A stretch of 64,000 nucleotides of DNA from Candidatus Competibacteraceae bacterium (GCA_016712625.1 JADJQQ010000004.1:434001-498000), one strand, 5' to 3'. Shown: positions 53,529 to 64,000, numbered from the stretch's first letter. A program made the numbers and translations. The notes: generated from the letters alone by a model not told the origin.

Positions 53529-54455
53529 ATGAAAATGACTAACCTGCTGCCCCCGCTCAAACCGATTCCCATGAAAGATCGGGTGTCGATGGTGTTCATT
53601 GAATACGGTGAAATCGACGTATTGGATGGGGCTTTTGTGGTCGTGGACGTGAAAGGCGTGCGCACCCATATCCCAATTGGCAGCGTGGCTTGTTTGATGT
53701 TGCAGCCGGGAACGCGGGTTTCTCATGCGGCGGCGGCATTGGCGGCGCGCGTGGGAACATTGTTGGTGTGGGTCGGCGAGGCGGGCGTCCGCTTGTATGC
53801 CTCCGGGCAGCCAGGCGGGGCGCGCTCTGATCGTTTGTTGTATCAGGCGAAGCTGGCGCTGGATGAGACCGCTCGTTTGAAGGTTGTGCGCAAAATGTAT
53901 GCTATCCGCTTTGGCGAGGAGCCGCCAACCCGGCGCAGCGTCGATCAGTTACGTGGTATTGAAGGCGCGCGAGTACGCAAAACGTATCAGCTCCTTGCCC
54001 AGCGCTTTCGGGTCACATGGGATGGACGGAATTACGATCCTTATGACTGGGATGCTGGTAATCTGGTGAATCGCTGCTTGAGTGCGGCGACTGCCTGCCT
54101 GTATGGGATCACGGAAGCGGCGGTGCTGGCGGCGGGCTACGCGCCAGCGGTGGGTTTTATCCATACCGGCAAACCGTTATCGTTTGTCTACGATATTGCT
54201 GATCTTTTTAAATTTGACACTGTTGTACCGATTGGATTTCAAGTTGCGGCGAGACCTCAACGAGAGCCGGAACGGGAAGTCCGTTTGAAATGCCGAGATA
54301 GTTTTCGGCAAACGAAATTGCTGGAGCGAATCATTCCGGCGATTGAAGACGTTTTAGCAGCTGGTGAGCTGCCGGTGCCAGCCGCGCCGCCTGAGTCTGT
54401 GCCACCGGCGATTCCTAACCCAGAGAATATCGGCGATGTTGGTCATCGTGCTTGA
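53529..54455 (+). CDS. cas1: CRISPR integrase Cas1, type I-E
   Basis: 308 residues. The core starts NLLPPLKPIPMKDRVSMVFIEYG. LVWVGEAGVRLYASGQPGG and LRGIEGARVRKTYQLLA carry the metal-binding Glu145. FIHTGKPLSFVYDIADLFKFD carries His212 and Asp225. These align with E. coli Glu141, His208 and Asp221 at a constant offset of four. With Cas2 it integrates new spacers at the leader end. It lies 22 bases after cas6e. The two early ATG codons (53529, 53535) are both possible starts. All catalytic residues are intact. Confidence 0.96.
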   Translation: MKMTNLLPPLKPIPMKDRVSMVFIEYGEIDVLDGAFVVVDVKGVRTHIPIGSVACLMLQPGTRVSHAAAALAARVGTLLVWVGEAGVRLYASGQPGGARSDRLLYQAKLALDETARLKVVRKMYAIRFGEEPPTRRSVDQLRGIEGARVRKTYQLLAQRFRVTWDGRNYDPYDWDAGNLVNRCLSAATACLYGITEAAVLAAGYAPAVGFIHTGKPLSFVYDIADLFKFDTVVPIGFQVAARPQREPEREVRLKCRDSFRQTKLLERIIPAIEDVLAAGELPVPAAPPESVPPAIPNPENIGDVGHRA

Positions 54456-54744
54456 GAATGCTCCGCCACGTTTGCGCGGGCGCTTGGCGTTGTGGTTGCT
54501 GGAAGTCCGCGCTGGGGTGTATCTGGGCGATGTCACTCGGCGAGTTCGGGAGATGATCTGGAAAAATATTGAGGTGGGACTTGAAGATGGCAATGCAGTG
54601 ATGGCTTGGAGCACGAATACGGAATCGGGGTTTGATTTCGTGACGTTGGGTAAAAATCGCCGTATTCCGGTGGAATTCGATGGCTTGAAATTGGTGTCGT
54701 TTTTGCCAGTGGCATCTTTAGAAAATAATGTTATTAATCAATAG
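54436..54744 (+). CDS. cas2: CRISPR-associated protein Cas2, type I-E
   Basis: 102 residues from ATG 54436, overlapping the cas1 end by 20 bases. MLVIVLENAPPRLRGRLALWLLEVRAGVYLGDVTRRVREMIW and NAVMAWSTNTESGFDFVTLGKNRRIPVEFDGLKLVSFLP match Cas2e closely, including the C-terminal strand that contacts Cas1. It forms the structural dimer between two Cas1 pairs. Confidence 0.95.
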   Translation: MLVIVLENAPPRLRGRLALWLLEVRAGVYLGDVTRRVREMIWKNIEVGLEDGNAVMAWSTNTESGFDFVTLGKNRRIPVEFDGLKLVSFLPVASLENNVINQ

Positions 54745-54850
54745 GATATTCTTTTTAAGAAATCAGATTCCCGCCCTGCGGTTCGAGCAGGAATCCGGTA
54801 GATTTTTTAAGCTTCTTTTTTCTTTGAGAAAACAGAGGATTAGAAGAAGT
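54745..54850 (+). promoter_or_regulatory. CRISPR leader
   Basis: 106 bases between the cas2 stop and the first repeat, rich in A/T runs (gattttttaagcttc and ttttttctttgagaaaacag). Adjacent cas1-cas2, and repeats ending in the 5' handle on this strand, identify it as the leader, from which the array is transcribed and where new spacers enter. A short hairpin cctgc/gcagg lies near 54775-54792. I see no clear IHF consensus. Confidence 0.8.
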
Positions 54851-57800
54851 CCGTTCCCCATATGCGTGGGGATGAACCGTATTTCTCGGACTACGACGGA
54901 GCTATTGAAGACCGTTCCCCATATGCGTGGGGATGAACCGTCGCCCTGCCCGTTTCGACGGTCAAAGACGTCCGTTCCCCATATGCGTGGGGATGAACCG
55001 GCGTAAAAACCTATCTCTATGCCTACTCTCCGTTCCCCATATGCGTGGGGATGAACCGGGTCGGAACCAGCGCGGCGTCGGTCAGTTTCCGTTCCCCATA
55101 TGCGTGGGGGATGAACCGATTCACCTGGATATCCGCGCTGCACTCGGGCCGTTCCCCATATGCGTGGGGATGAACCGGTCTGGCGATGCCGCGCGTGACA
55201 GATCCGTAACCGTTCCCCATATGCGTGGGGATGAACCGCACTCGACTTGCCCTTGGTCTTTCAGGCTTCGCCGTTCCCCATATGCGTGGGGATGAACCGC
55301 CTCCACAGGGGCAGACTTCCCCCGCCGACCCCGTTCCCCCATATGCGTGGGGATGAACCGGCAGCCAGCCTTAATGCGAAGTTTTAAGAGTCCGTTCCCC
55401 ATATGCGTGGGGATGAACCGCTTACGTTACTACATTGTTCATATTCTTCTGCCGTTCCCCATATGCGTGGGGATGAACCGCGATGTGAAGATCGTGGCCA
55501 AAGGCTCCACCCCGTTCCCCATATGCGTGGGGATGAACCGCCGCCCGCACCCGGCTAGATGATTGGTCGGTGCCGTTCCCCATATGCGTGGGGATGAACC
55601 GGCATTGTCGCAGTGCCATACGTGCCATACGTCCCGTTCCCCATATGCGTGGGGATGAACCGAGGGCGGTTAAGCGGCTGGTCACCTTCCCAGTCCGTTC
55701 CCCATATGCGTGGGGATGAACCGGGCTGCCGTGCGGGCTCATTCCGCTATGCCCGTTCCCCATATGCGTGGGGATGAACCGTCATGAATATCTTTAATAT
55801 GGCTATATGCGTTCCGTTCCCCATATGCGTGGGGATGAACCGCGACTTGGTAACATTGGTGGGCTACATAGCCCCCGTTCCCCATATGCGTGGGGATGAA
55901 CCGCACAGCGGGAGTTTGAGGCATGGAGCCGAGCGCCGTTCCCCATATGCGTGGGGAGAACCGGTATCCGCGCCCAAAGCTAGCGACACTGGATCCGTTC
56001 CCCATATGCGTGGGGATGAACCGGAGTGCAGTTAGCGCAAGAAACCGCAAAATCACCGTTCCCCATATGCGTGGGGATGAACCGTTCTTGCCTGATTTCT
56101 TCGGGCAGCAACGCCACCGTTCCCCATATGCGTGGGGATGAACCGACTCGGCGCCAACCGGCGCATTGGCCTAAGCCGTTCCCCATATGCGTGGGGATGA
56201 ACCGATCGATTTGATGGTGCCCCTTTACGCAAGTACCGTTCCCCCATATGCGTGGGGATGAACCGCGGTTCCGGCGGCTGTCGTAATCACCGGTCCGTTC
56301 CCCATATGCGTGGGGATGAACCGAGGTCGGCCCGCAAAAATAGCGCATGAACCCCGTTCCCCATATGCGTGGGGATGAACCGGCTTGGCGGCCGAATGGC
56401 CAAAGCAGCGGCACCGTTCCCCATATGCGTGGGGATGAACCGTCCGTCCAGCACAAAATAGTGCTGGCCAACCGTTCCCCATATGCGTGGGGATGAACCG
56501 CCGCCGAACGCCAAAAGCAGATAGCGGAAGAGCCGTTCCCCATATGCGTGGGGATGAACCGGGCTATTTTGTGCTCCAGCAAGACCACGGCAGCCGTTCC
56601 CCATATGCGTGGGGATGAACCGTCCTTCGCCAGATGTGACGACTTTTTCAGCGCCGTTCCCCATATGCGTGGGGATGAACCGTTCGTCGTAGAACCACGA
56701 TCCCAGCCACAACGCCGTTCCCCCATATGCGTGGGGATGAACCGATCATCCGCGACGCGGGCAACGTCCACGACGCCCGTTCCCCATATGCGTGGGGATG
56801 AACCGACCGTCCTGATGCCCTCGGAAATCACCCGCGACCGTTCCCCATATGCGTGGGGATGAACCGCGCTCCAGCTTTTTTTTTACCTCGGATTGCGTCC
56901 CGTTCCCCATATGCGTGGGGATGAACCGCATTTTTCCCAAATCGGCCAGCGCCATTGCTACCGTTCCCCATATGCGTGGGGATGAACCGTGCCATTCTGA
57001 CACCAGGCAAAGTGCCAAAACCGTTCCCCATATGCGTGGGGATGAACCGCTGCTGGTTACCAGCACCTACCGAAATTATGCCCGTTCCCCATATGCGTGG
57101 GGATGAACCGAGTACGAGCAACATCGTGAGGACCGCACAGACCCGTTCCCCATATGCGTGGGGATGAACCGCCGTCAAGGGCTTGATCCCATTCAGCCTT
57201 ATCCCGTTCCCCATATGCGTGGGGATGAACCGCCTGGATTTGACGGGGTTTGCTGGCCCTTACGCCGTTCCCCATATGCGTGGGGATGAACCGTGTTTCG
57301 CTAGCGAATCCAGCGCGCCTTTTTTACCGTTCCCCATATGCGTGGGGATGAACCGTCGATCTGTTCCGCGCCGAGGTGTGGGTCGCACCGTTTCCCCATA
57401 TGCGTGGGGATGAACCGCCGATTTGGCGCTGAATGCCGCTCTCTACCCCCCGTTCCCCATATGCGTGGGGATGAACCGGTCGCCAGGAACCTCTACCGGC
57501 TGACGGGGAACCGTTCCCCATATGCGTGGGGATGAACCGCCCTTCTTGGAGAATGGCAAGGGCCCAAGGCACCGTTCCCCCATATGCGTGGGGATGAACC
57601 GGCTTTTAAATGGGGTTTAGGAGCCGGGGTTGAACCGTTCCCCATATGCGTGGGGATGAACCGGCCAAATGCCCGTCGTCATGGTCGGCATGGACCGTTC
57701 CCCATATGCGTGGGGATGAACCGGCTCCCAGTCAGCGATCGCACGGCAGCTCGGTCCGTTCCCCATATGCGTGGGGATGAACCGCCACTCAAATCAGAGT

Positions 57801-60800
57801 GTACATCTGCACGATCCCGTTCCCCATATGCGTGGGGATGAACCGGCGCAGGACAGCCCACTGGAGCGAGACTTCACGCCGTTCCCCATATGCGTGGGGA
57901 TGAACCGCCCAGAGAGATTTTTGATGTAGCAGCGCTCAACCGTTCCCCATATGCGTGGGGATGAACCGCCCGCAGATGCGGGAAACGATTACCCCAATCC
58001 CCGTTCCCCATATGCGTGGGGATGAACCGCGGCCCAGCCATACGCTCGGCTTGCTCGGCCGCCGTTCCCCATATGCGTGGGGATGAACCGTTCTTGATTT
58101 TGGTCGGGGTGACAGGATTTGACCGTTCCCCATATGCGTGGGGATGAACCGAGACTGGGAGGCTTCGCGTGAACGGACGTTTCCCGTTCCCCATATGCGT
58201 GGGGATGAACCGATTGAGATTTGGCCGCGACGGAAGAAGGCGACCCGTTCCCCATATGCGTGGGGATGAACCGGGGTTGCGCAATCCGACGTTTTCCGCC
58301 GACCCCCGTTCCCCATATGCGTGGGGATGAACCGCGCTCGCCTACCTCCAGCGCAAACTCCATCTCCCGTTCCCCATATGCGTGGGGATGAACCGCCGCG
58401 TATCTCATCCAAAACGCGGTGGCGTAACCGTTCCCCATATGCGTGGGGATGAACCGCTGCGTGCCCTTGGCGGACGCTGTGATTCACCGTTCCCCATATG
58501 CGTGGGGATGAACCGCCTTGGCGGTCGAACGGCGCAAAGCTTAATGACCGTTCCCCATATGCGTGGGGATGAACCCGCTTCAGCCAGGTTGATAACGGGG
58601 ATTACCGTTCCCCATATGCGTGGGGATGAACCGTCTGGGTCGATGACAGCCAACTTGACGAATTACCGTTCCCCATATGCGTGGGGATGAACCGTTGCAG
58701 GCTGTAAGCCCTATTGCAACTCTTGTAATTGGCCGGACACCGTTCCCCATATGCGTGGGGATGAACCGCTCTTAAAGAGCTGGCCCGATGCCCCGGTCGG
58801 CCGTTCCCCATATGCGTGGGGATGAACCGCCTCGGTGCACGTCCAGGTGGCGGGCGCGGTCCCGTTCCCCATATGCGTGGGGATGAACCGGCGGGTAACT
58901 TTGCGCGTAGTCGGTATGGCTCCCGTTCCCCATATGCGTGGGGATGAACCGCGCAACGCGGCGGCGGGATGTACGACGACCGCCCCGTTCCCCATATGCG
59001 TGGGGATGAACCGGATGTCACGCCAGCGCTGGCGGCTCGGACATTCCGTTCCCCATATGCGTGGGGATGAACCGATGCGGAAGCACCTCACGTAGTTTTC
59101 TCGCTGCCGTTCCCCATATGCGTGGGGATGAACCGCCAATACTCAAAACAAAGAGTTACAGACCACCCCGTTCCCCATATGCGTGGGGATGAACCGCTTT
59201 ATCTTGACCCTACGATCAGCAGTACAGACCGTTCCCCATATGCGTGGGGATGAACCGGCTTTAAATCCCGGACCGCCATTTGCGCCGAACCGTTCCCCAT
59301 ATGCGTGGGGATGAACCGATAGGTCGATAACTGCTTGGCTATAGCATGGGCCGTTCCCCATATGCGTGGGGATGAACCGGCTGGACTGTAGACGGCGTGG
59401 AATACAAGGTACCGTTCCCCATATGCGTGGGGATGAACCGCTAGAGGACATGCAGCAGGCCACGGCCGATGCCCGTTCCCCATATGCGTGGGGATGAACC
59501 GCCTCTGCAACAGAAGAACAAGCCAGAGCACAACCGTTCCCCATATGCGTGGGGATGAACCGGCGGCGTTACAGGTGGAGTGGGTCGAACGGATCCCGTT
59601 CCCCATATGCGTGGGGATGAACCGACCCCAGGAGTGGACAGACCAGCGCCACGATCCGTTCCCCTATGCGTGGGGATGAACCGACAAAAACCTTAGCGTC
59701 TTGTTAATAGTTCCGTTCCCCATATGCGTGGGGATGAACCGCCAGGCAATGAGCAGGTCATCGAGCGTCCGACCGTTCCCCTACATGCGTGGGGATGAAC
59801 CGTGATTGGCGAGATCGGGGATTATCGGCACGCCGTTCCCACATGCGTGGGGATGAACCGGCGAAATCCCGGACCGCCATTTGCGCCGAACCGTTCCCCA
59901 TATGCGTGGGGATGAACCGCCCGGATTGCTGCAATTGCGTTATGCCGAGCTCCGTTCCCCATATGCGTGGGGATGAACCGGTAGACGGCAATCCCTATCA
60001 GCCGCTGCCGGACCGTTCCCCATATGCGTGGGGATGAACCAGAAATGCTAGAGCAGAAAGCGCGCGAGCAGGCCCGTTCCCCATATGCGTGGGGATGAAC
60101 CGGCGCTGCCCGACACCGCGATAGACAGCGTGCCCCGTTCCCCATATGCGTGGGGATGAACCGCTGGCCTGGCCCTCGGTCAACCAGCTCTCTGGCCCGT
60201 TCCCCATATGCGTGGGGATGAACCGGCGACCAGGCCGCGTTTCTTGTAGCGCATCCCCCGTTCCCCATATGCGTGGGGATGAACCGCGCCATCCCGGTAG
60301 CCAATTTGCCGTCGCTGGCCGTTCCCCATATGCGTGGGGATGAACCGCACGCGAAGTCTGCCACCGCTACGAATATGGCCCGTTCCCCATATGCGTGGGG
60401 ATGAACCGCGGTGAAGGCCGGCGATTTCGCGCCGCTCTTACCGTTCCCCATATGCGTGGGGATGAACCGCCTGGATTCTGGAACGGCGATGTGCCGCCCA
60501 GCCGTTCCCCATATGCGTGGGGATGAACCGGTAGACGGCAATCCCTATCAGCCGCCGCCGTTCCCCATATGCGTGGGGATGAACCGCCCGCAAGAAGCAG
60601 GCTTCGACGCCGGATAACCCGTTCCCCATATGCGTGGGGATGAACCGCGAAGGGAAAACGCGCTGAAGAATCTTTCCGACCGTTCCCCATATGCGTGGGG
60701 ATGAACCGAGGACGATGCGCTTTTGTCCGGGTTTTTGGCGCCGTTCCCCATATGCGTGGGGATGAACCGTCGCCAATGCGCTCTCGTGTGTAAAGTCCAA

Positions 60801-63800
60801 CCCGTTCCCCATATGCGTGGGGATGAACCGACACGGTATTTGGCGGCTCCTATCGCATCTACCCGTTCCCCATATGCGTGGGGATGAACCGACCCTCATC
60901 GATACCCAGCGCAACGGCCTACGCCGTTCCCCATATGCGTGGGGATGAACCGGTGGGTGATTTCCCCGGTCACCTTATCCCACACCGTTCCCCATATGCG
61001 TGGGGATGAACCGCCCATCCCCGCGCCGGGCACTCTGCGGGTCGCCCGTTCCCCATATGCGTGGGGATGAACCGCAACAGCAATAACACAGTTGTATCCA
61101 TAACAACCGTTCCCCATATGCGTGGGGATGAACCGGCGTGCTCTGGGCGCTGCCCGACAGTGCAGCGCCGTTCCCTACATGCGTGGGGATGAACCGGCTG
61201 GGAAGCGGCAAAACGTGTGATTGTTGATCCGTTCCCCACATGCGTGGGGATGAACCGATGAGGATATCGGCGGTTTTAGTAGCGGCTGGCCGTTCCCCAC
61301 ATGCGTGGGGATGAACCGCCCACAGGCCGACATAGCCGCCCTGCCGGACCGTTCCCCACATGCGTGGGGATGAACCGAGGCGGGAGCCCTGTTATCCGAC
61401 CTACAGCAGCCGTTCCCCATATGCGTGGGGATGAACCGCTGACCAGCGTCGTGAGTGAACCGGCGACGATCCGTTCCCCATATGCGTGGGGATGAACCGT
61501 AACGCGGTGGCCGTGACGGCAGAGGGATCAGCCGTTCCCCATATGCGTGGGGATGAACCGTCGCGATCACTTTGGCTGTCAAGGCGCTACGGCCGTTCCC
61601 CATATGCGTGGGGATGAACCGATTCTCGCGTGACACATGTTGGGGACCCAGCGCCGTTCCCCATATGCGTGGGGATGAACCGGTGGTGTCAACGCTTTGC
61701 AGGGCGATGCCAACCCGTTCCCCATATGCGTGGGGATGAACCGCGAGAGCGGGCGGCTCGCAATCGCTCCGGCCTCCGTTCCCCATATGCGTGGGGATGA
61801 ACCGACAATTATCGTCATTCAGATGAATCTGACCGTCCGTTCCCCATATGCGTGGGGATGAACCGTAGCCCTGCGCATCCGAACGATGCTGGAAGGCCCG
61901 TTCCCCATATGCGTGGGGATGAACCGTCGATCTGTTCCGCGCCGAGGTGTGGGTCGCCCCGTTCCCCATATGCGTGGGGATGAACCGCACTAAATTATTG
62001 CAATGCAGTCCATCGAATACCGTTCCCCATATGCGTGGGGATGAACCGCCTCGCTTTGCGGGTCCACCGGTGAGTTCCGACCGTTCCCCATATGCGTGGG
62101 GATGAACCGAAGTAGTTTGACGCAATGATGGTGCATATACTCCCGTTCCCCATATGCGTGGGGATGAACCGAGGCCGGGCTGCTGGAAGGGCCAGACGCG
62201 CCACCGTTCCCCATATGCGTGGGGATGAACCGCGAGTCGCAGTTCAAAAACGTGATGGCGGATGCCGTTCCCCATATGCGTGGGGATGAACCGCGTGGCG
62301 AATTCCCTTGGCTTGCGGATTCGACCCGTTCCCCCATATGCGTGGGGATGAACCGATGGCGCGCTCAAGCGCCGCCTTGCACTCGGCCCGTTCCCCATAT
62401 GCGTGGGGATGAACCGGCTTAACAACAGCTCGGTCAACCCGGCGCTCGTTCCCCATATGCGTGGGGATGAACCGACCGGCGGCGGGCGCAAGGCGCAAAA
62501 CCGTTCCCCATATGCGTGGGGATGAACCGGCGCAAAACTCCTGTGGGATAAAAGCGCCGGACCGTTCCCCATATGCGTGGGGATGAACCGATCGCCGCCG
62601 GTTACGCCGCCCAGAGCACGGTACCGTTCCCCATATGCGTGGGGATGAACCGGTAGTACTGATACGGTTAGTCCCTTGTCCTGGCCGTTCCCCATATGCG
62701 TGGGGATGAACCGGCGCGTCAGGTGGCTGGGTCCATCGCTGCGCCCCGTTCCCCATATGCGTGGGGATGAACCGCAGCCAGACAGCCCCAGCCACAGCCA
62801 GTCCGCCCGTTCCCCCATATGCGTGGGGATGAACCGAATATCATTGGCAGTTCCCTCTTTTTCATCACCGTTCCCCATATGCGTGGGGATGAACCGCCGG
62901 CGCATTGCCGGTGCGCTTGCCATCCGCCGTTCCCCATATGCGTGGGGATGAACCGTCGGGGAGCGGGAACCGATCCAAGTACCCGATCCGTTCCCCATAT
63001 GCGTGGGGATGAACCGTCCGCTATCCGAGGCCAGATTCTCACCGCCCACCGTTCCCCATATGCGTGGGGATGAACCGCGCTGCCCGTGCCTTTTTAGCCC
63101 CTATCTATCCCGTTCCCCATATGCGTGGGGATGAATCGCATTCTTTACTTTATTTACAATAAAACCCCCCGTTCCCCATATGCGTGGGGATGAACCGTAA
63201 AGATACTGATGCGCCTATTTTATTTTGCGCCGTTCCCCATATGCGTGGGGATGAACCGTGGAAAGAGCTGGATGTTTCGATTGATGAGCCCCGTTCCCCA
63301 TATGCGTGGGGATGAACCGGTAGCGGGCGAGGCGATCAGTACGGCACTGAGCCGTTCCCCATATGCGTGGGGATGAACCGATCGTTAGCGCCCCCCGGCT
63401 GCCGCTTCGGGTCCGTTCCCCATATGCGTGGGGATGAACCGACTCGTAACGGCGATTTTGCCGAAGCTGACCTCCGTTCCCCATATGCGTGGGGATGAAC
63501 CGTAGCCTGGTAACCGATCCGCCCGCTTGGTCAGCCGTTCCCCATATGCGTGGGGATGAACCGGTGCTAAACCCGCTGGGTGATTGGGTTCCCTGCCGTT
63601 CCCCATATGCGTGGGGATGAACCGTCGGTGTTAGGACTGCACTTTGCCGCTATTTCCCGTTCCCCATATGCGTGGGGATGAACCGGAAAACACGCTGATC
63701 GTGACCAACGCCGGCACCCGTTCCCCATATGCGTGGGGATGAACCGACGCTGATGCATGACCTGGCCGGGATCGGCGCCCGTTCCCCATATGCGTGGGGA

Positions 63801-63929
63801 TGAACCGGATTTGTTTTGCAGCCGCCAGCGTGATGATCTCCGTTCCCCATATGCGTGGGGATGAACCGAATCCAGGATGGATCGCAAAGCCACCAACAAT
63901 CCGTTCCCCATATGCGTGGGGATGAACCG
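54851..63929 (+). CRISPR. Type I-E CRISPR array, 150 repeats and 149 spacers by my count
   Basis: The 29-base repeat begins CCGTTCCCC, has ATATGCGT in the middle and ends GGGGATGAACCG. The CCCCA / TGGGG arms form the Cas6e hairpin, and ATGAACCG is the crRNA 5' handle. I marked 150 starts between 54851 and 63901. Almost all lie 61 apart (32-base spacers); a minority lie 55-63 apart and one 74 apart. Variants exist: six repeats have five C (for example at 55331, 56236, 56715, 57572, 62326, 62807). A group has ACATGCG in place of ATATGCG. The 63110 repeat ends ATGAATCG. Orientation is +, leader at 54745-54850. Spacers are listed by position in findings only where they recur. Confidence 0.98.
61168..61377 (+). 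repeat. Patch of four consecutive variant repeats
   Basis: The repeats starting near 61168, 61229, 61290 and 61349 all carry ACATGCG where the consensus has ATATGCG; the first also has a T for C just before it. Two other repeats with the same change start near 59773 and 59833. Elsewhere the consensus is nearly constant. Confidence 0.85.
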
Positions 63930-64000
63930 AAATACTCTTCAGTCTTCTCCAAAATATCGCCCACCGTTTTCACATCTTCTCCCAGAAAGCGCGTCGTTCG
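63930..64000 (-). CDS. 5' end of an unidentified gene, cut by the CRISPR array (enters from the right edge)
   Basis: On the minus strand the frame is open from the right edge and reads RTTRFLGEDVKTVGDILEKTEEYF. It then runs straight into the last repeat, where the residues turn into repeat-encoded sequence. A GTG at 63973 follows GGGAGAAGAT and could be the start, giving 15 residues VKTVGDILEKTEEYF. This resembles the first helix of PrmC/HemK-type glutamine methyltransferases, but the match is too short to name it. Either a gene was truncated when the array region was rearranged, or the frame is fortuitous. Confidence 0.3.

Noticed and set aside
54775..54792. tRNA-like T-arm (ctgcggttcgagcagg) in the leader
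   Set aside because: Only a 5-base stem and loop; no other tRNA arms, so not a tRNA or a clear attachment site.
61175..63049. A 624-codon minus-strand open frame, and many shorter ones on both strands across 54.8-63.97 kb
   Set aside because: Their residues are the repeat translated in successive frames (HPHAYGER, FIPTHMGN, SSPRIWGT). The repeat lacks stops in most frames and the 61-base period cycles through all three. They are artefacts of the CRISPR array.
63962..63990. Possible degenerate 151st repeat (caccgttttcacatc)
   Set aside because: Only the CCGTT part matches and the hairpin arms are absent, so it is better explained as unrelated sequence.

Overview
The window reads as a chromosomal segment of a GC-rich gammaproteobacterium. 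The evidence is gene order: ibaG-murA-hisGDC, petABC followed by sspB, diaA with a BON-domain lipoprotein, birA-coaX, ccoNOQP-ccoGHIS, and bioC-bioH next to comF. These are recurrent gammaproteobacterial neighbourhoods. A lineage near glycogen-accumulating or purple-sulfur-like Gammaproteobacteria is only a guess; there is no rRNA in the window to decide it.

Layout. 1-3645: partial zinc metallopeptidase and pyruvate phosphate dikinase. 4044-9486: ibaG, murA, hisG (short form), hisD, hisC and a Nif3-like protein, all on +. 9512-9929: remnant of an IS701-like element. 10158-11444: orphan periplasmic binding protein. 11786-14875: cytochrome bc1 operon and sspB. 14880-19878: DolP-like lipoprotein, interrupted diaA, ComB-like phosphatase and two lineage-specific proteins in gene-poor DNA. 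19889-21447: coaX and birA. 21584-30332: a 33-residue ORF, ccoS, ccoI, ccoH, ccoG, ccoP, ccoQ, ccoO, ccoN. 30546-38248: heme A synthesis and the aa3 oxidase cluster (ctaB, ctaA, SCO-like, SURF1, ctaE, ctaG, a 53-residue protein, ctaD, ctaC). 38356-45964: DUF2244, bioC, bioH, a membrane protein, comF, a DUF2126 protein and phosphoglucomutase. 46228-54744: complete type I-E cas operon (cas3, cas8e, cse2, cas7e, cas5e, cas6e, cas1, cas2). 54851-63929: a CRISPR array that I count as 150 repeats and 149 spacers. The last 71 bases hold the 5' end of a gene running leftward into the array end.

How the genes fit together. About 25 kb is respiratory: bc1 passes electrons to cytochrome c, which can feed either the high-affinity cbb3 oxidase or the aa3 oxidase, and each oxidase has its assembly factors beside it. 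The CRISPR-Cas block is self-contained: leader and adaptation genes sit at the array's + strand start, and the repeats end in the crRNA 5' handle ATGAACCG.

Five conserved genes are broken by small lesions: diaA (in-frame TGA), ctaB (one T missing), ctaD (one G missing, plus about 25 bases missing), cas7e (one A missing) and cas6e (one T extra). Most lesions are single-base length changes in homopolymers. The array also has repeats with 5 instead of 4 C or G. Residual sequencing or assembly indels are the simplest explanation. Several broken genes would be needed for aa3 respiration or CRISPR interference, so reads should be checked before calling them pseudogenes. I found no clearly novel system. 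The most notable items are the very long array with duplicated and near-duplicated spacers, a patch of variant repeats, the gene cut at the array's distal end, two unannotated small membrane ORFs in the oxidase clusters, and two orphan proteins at 17548-19878.
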